DNA of 24,656 nt from a virus: IMG/VR virus record IMGVR_UViG_3300035665_000228, positions 1 to 24,656 of that record; one strand, 5' to 3'. The notes under the pieces were generated by a model that saw only the letters and a list, made by a program, of their open reading frames with translations, was not told the DNA's origin and made no database searches. A program made the position numbers and the translations under genes. Shown piece by piece: positions 23,332-24,656 of the stretch (position 1 is the stretch's first letter; every line of letters begins with the position of its first letter).

Positions 23332-23489
23332 CCCCCAGGCAGGCTTGGCGGCTGTTCGAGGATGCCATTAAGGATACTGATGATATTGAGAAGGCTGCCG
23401 AATGGATACGCAGGCACCCACAGGTTGCCAAGAAGATGACCGGAGCGGGGTTATTAGCCTGCTTTGACGAGGACATAAAAAAGTATTGA
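23307..23489 (+). CDS. Hypothetical protein, 60 residues
   Basis: ATG 23307 lies inside the end of the nuclease gene. The product is small and helical with aromatic and charged residues (SLTPRQAWRLFEDAIKDTDD, AAEWIRRHPQVAKKM) and one Cys near the end. Coupling to the nuclease gene suggests a DNA-metabolism or regulatory partner, but no family is recognised. The ribosome binding site is weak (AGG), and an in-frame start at 23262 is possible. Confidence 0.5.
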   Translation: MANHKRSLTPRQAWRLFEDAIKDTDDIEKAAEWIRRHPQVAKKMTGAGLLACFDEDIKKY

Positions 23490-23519
23490 CTCATTTTTGA
23501 CACGCCCCCAATGTGGGGC

Positions 23520-23954
23520 ATGGCAATCAATTCAAGACGCAAGGGCGCGGCAGGCGAGCGGGAGTTTGCCTCCTACCTAAGAGAGCAAGGCTGGCAGAAG
23601 GCCAGGCGCACCCAACAATACGCCGGTGATCCAGAAGGCGGTTCCGGGGATGTGGTCTGTGCGAACTTTCCATTTCACTGCGAGGTCAAGCGTTGCCAGC
23701 AGATCAAACCGGAGCAATGGATGACGCAGGCCAAGGGCGATGCGCCGGAGGGCAAGATCCCGGCGGTGTTCTTTCGCCGCAACGGAGAGAAGAAGTGGCT
23801 GGCCATCATTGAGGCCGACGACCTTTGCGAGATCGCTCGCCATATCGCCCCTCCAAATTTCACTGTCGATGTCGTCCAGACCGCACCCGTGGCCACGACC
23901 GTAGCCCAAGGATTTGTAATGCCTTCCACCCCACTAAACCCAAACCAAATATAG
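23520..23954 (+). CDS. Holliday junction resolvase-like PD-(D/E)XK nuclease
   Basis: 144 residues beginning MAINSRRKGAAGEREFASYL, a start typical of phage and archaeal Hjc-type resolvases. Motifs follow in order: G-E-R-E in the first helix, the loop RRTQQYAGDPEGGSGDVV with the catalytic Asp, and CEVKRCQ with E-x-K. The second half (VFFRRNGEKKWLAII) completes the sheet. The protein would cut branched DNA before packaging or during recombination. I chose ATG 23520 over ATG 23511 because the N-terminus then matches the family start. There is no good ribosome binding site; a CCCCA-ATG-TGGGG stem-loop covers 23511. Confidence 0.8.
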   Translation: MAINSRRKGAAGEREFASYLREQGWQKARRTQQYAGDPEGGSGDVVCANFPFHCEVKRCQQIKPEQWMTQAKGDAPEGKIPAVFFRRNGEKKWLAIIEADDLCEIARHIAPPNFTVDVVQTAPVATTVAQGFVMPSTPLNPNQI

Positions 23955-23968
23955 AAAGGTAAAATAAC

Positions 23969-24616
23969 ATGAGCCTAACCATCAGTGAAACATCCAAAAA
24001 CACGGAACGTCAGTTGCCCGAAGCCGGAGCGACTGTGGGCGTTCTATTCAGCTTGGTCGATCTCGGAACCCAGGAAGTGACCTGGGACGGAGAGACCAAG
24101 TGGACCCCCAAACTCCGTTTGGCTTTCGAGTTGCCCGAACAGGTGATCGAAGGCGAGGTGACGGAGAACGGCAAGACGACCAAGGTGACGAAGCCGATGG
24201 TCGTTTCCATCGAACTGACCCGTAGCCTTGGCGAGCGTGCTACCCTGCGGAAGCACCTTGAGACTTGGCGCGGTCAGGCGTTCACCAGCAAAGAACTCGC
24301 CAGCTTCAGCCTCAAGAACCTCTTGGGCAAGGCTTGCTTGCTCACCCTGGTTCACAAGACCAGCCAAGCCGGTCGCAACTACTGCGCGATCCAAGGCATC
24401 GCCAAGTTGCCCAAGTCGATGAAGGCTCCGGCCACCACCCAAAACAGCCAGGTCTTTTACGAGATCGAGCAGGGTGAGGGCGGTCAGTTCAGCGAACTGC
24501 CGGAGTGGTTGCAGGAGAAGATCCGGGCAAGCAAGGAGTTGTCCGGTGCGTCTTCGGCACCGCAGGTCAAGGCTGCCACCAGCACTGACGCAGACGGCAA
24601 CCCGATGCCGTTCTAA
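23969..24616 (+). CDS. Probable phage single-stranded DNA-binding protein
   Basis: 215 residues, AAAGG at 23955-23959 with a 9-base spacer. The N-terminal 130 residues read as a beta barrel (TVGVLFSLVDLGTQEVTW, TPKLRLAFELPEQVI, KPMVVSIELTRSLGER), followed by a helix and strand (LASFSLKNLLGKACLLTLVH). The tail is disordered and ends DADGNPMPF, like the acidic SSB tip (D-D-x-P-F) that recruits replication and repair enzymes. Size, OB-like pattern and tip fit a family of phage single-stranded DNA-binding or replication accessory proteins. It follows two nuclease genes and opens the DNA-metabolism block. Confidence 0.65.
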   Translation: MSLTISETSKNTERQLPEAGATVGVLFSLVDLGTQEVTWDGETKWTPKLRLAFELPEQVIEGEVTENGKTTKVTKPMVVSIELTRSLGERATLRKHLETWRGQAFTSKELASFSLKNLLGKACLLTLVHKTSQAGRNYCAIQGIAKLPKSMKAPATTQNSQVFYEIEQGEGGQFSELPEWLQEKIRASKELSGASSAPQVKAATSTDADGNPMPF

Positions 24617-24620
24617 TCAG

Positions 24621-24656
24621 ATGGCTCTTACCCTAACCCAGAAAGAGCCTAGCCAA
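24621..24656 (+). CDS. Start of the next gene (partial)
   Basis: ATG 24621 lies five bases after the previous stop and the frame stays open for 12 codons to the window edge (MALTLTQKEPSQ). The close spacing fits operon continuation. Too little sequence is present for identification. Confidence 0.45.
   Translation, partial: MALTLTQKEPSQ

Noticed and set aside
23497-23502. Perfect TTGACA -35 box before the resolvase gene
   Set aside because: No acceptable -10 box exists at 16-19 bases downstream (ATGGCA, TGGCAA or GGCAAT), so no promoter is claimed.

Overview
The window is one contiguous piece of a tailed double-stranded DNA phage genome, mostly the late (virion and lysis) region and then the start of a DNA-metabolism block. 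All genes but one lie on the + strand, are tightly packed, and are often joined by ATGA, GTGA or TAATG stop/start overlaps. The order is portal, scaffold, N4-gp56-type major capsid protein, small head and fibre genes, adaptor, beta-propeller nozzle, then ejection proteins. No tape-measure, tail-tube or baseplate gene is visible, so a short-tailed (podovirus-like) particle is the best reading. Three small genes carry bacterial export signals, two of them lipoprotein signals, which points to a Gram-negative-type (diderm) host. The sequence does not name the host. The terminase gene is not seen and probably lies upstream.

Layout. 1-247: end of an upstream gene and a small lipoprotein, possibly an outer-membrane spanin. 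244-5030: portal, a class I methyltransferase-like gene, a small unknown, scaffold and major capsid protein, followed by a strong GC-rich hairpin. 5123-7007: a string of very small genes, including a cysteine-free FmdB-like protein, a likely decoration-type beta protein and a 42-residue lipoprotein that is easy to miss. 7011-11702: the host-recognition cassette, with several fibre-like proteins, a glycine-rich adhesin and a cyanophage-type structural protein, interrupted by three small genes of which one (8285-8539) looks like a holin or lysis accessory protein. 11689-14249: head-tail adaptor and nozzle. 14246-21664: probable ejection proteins, ending in a 1441-residue giant. 21664-22566: GH108-like peptidoglycan hydrolase with a long N-terminal extension.

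22563-22913 is the only minus-strand gene. It encodes a small secreted protein with its own ribosome binding site and a candidate promoter, and it sits like a moron between the late genes and the DNA-metabolism genes. The DNA block (22951-24656) begins with two different PD-(D/E)XK nuclease-like proteins and a probable single-stranded DNA-binding protein with an SSB-like C-terminal tip, then runs off the window.

Several AT-richer patches with different codon choice (in the fibre genes, at the start of one ejection gene, and inside the giant gene) suggest module exchange. I find no CRISPR array, tRNA, insertion sequence or integrase, and no gene-free stretch of 300 bases or more.
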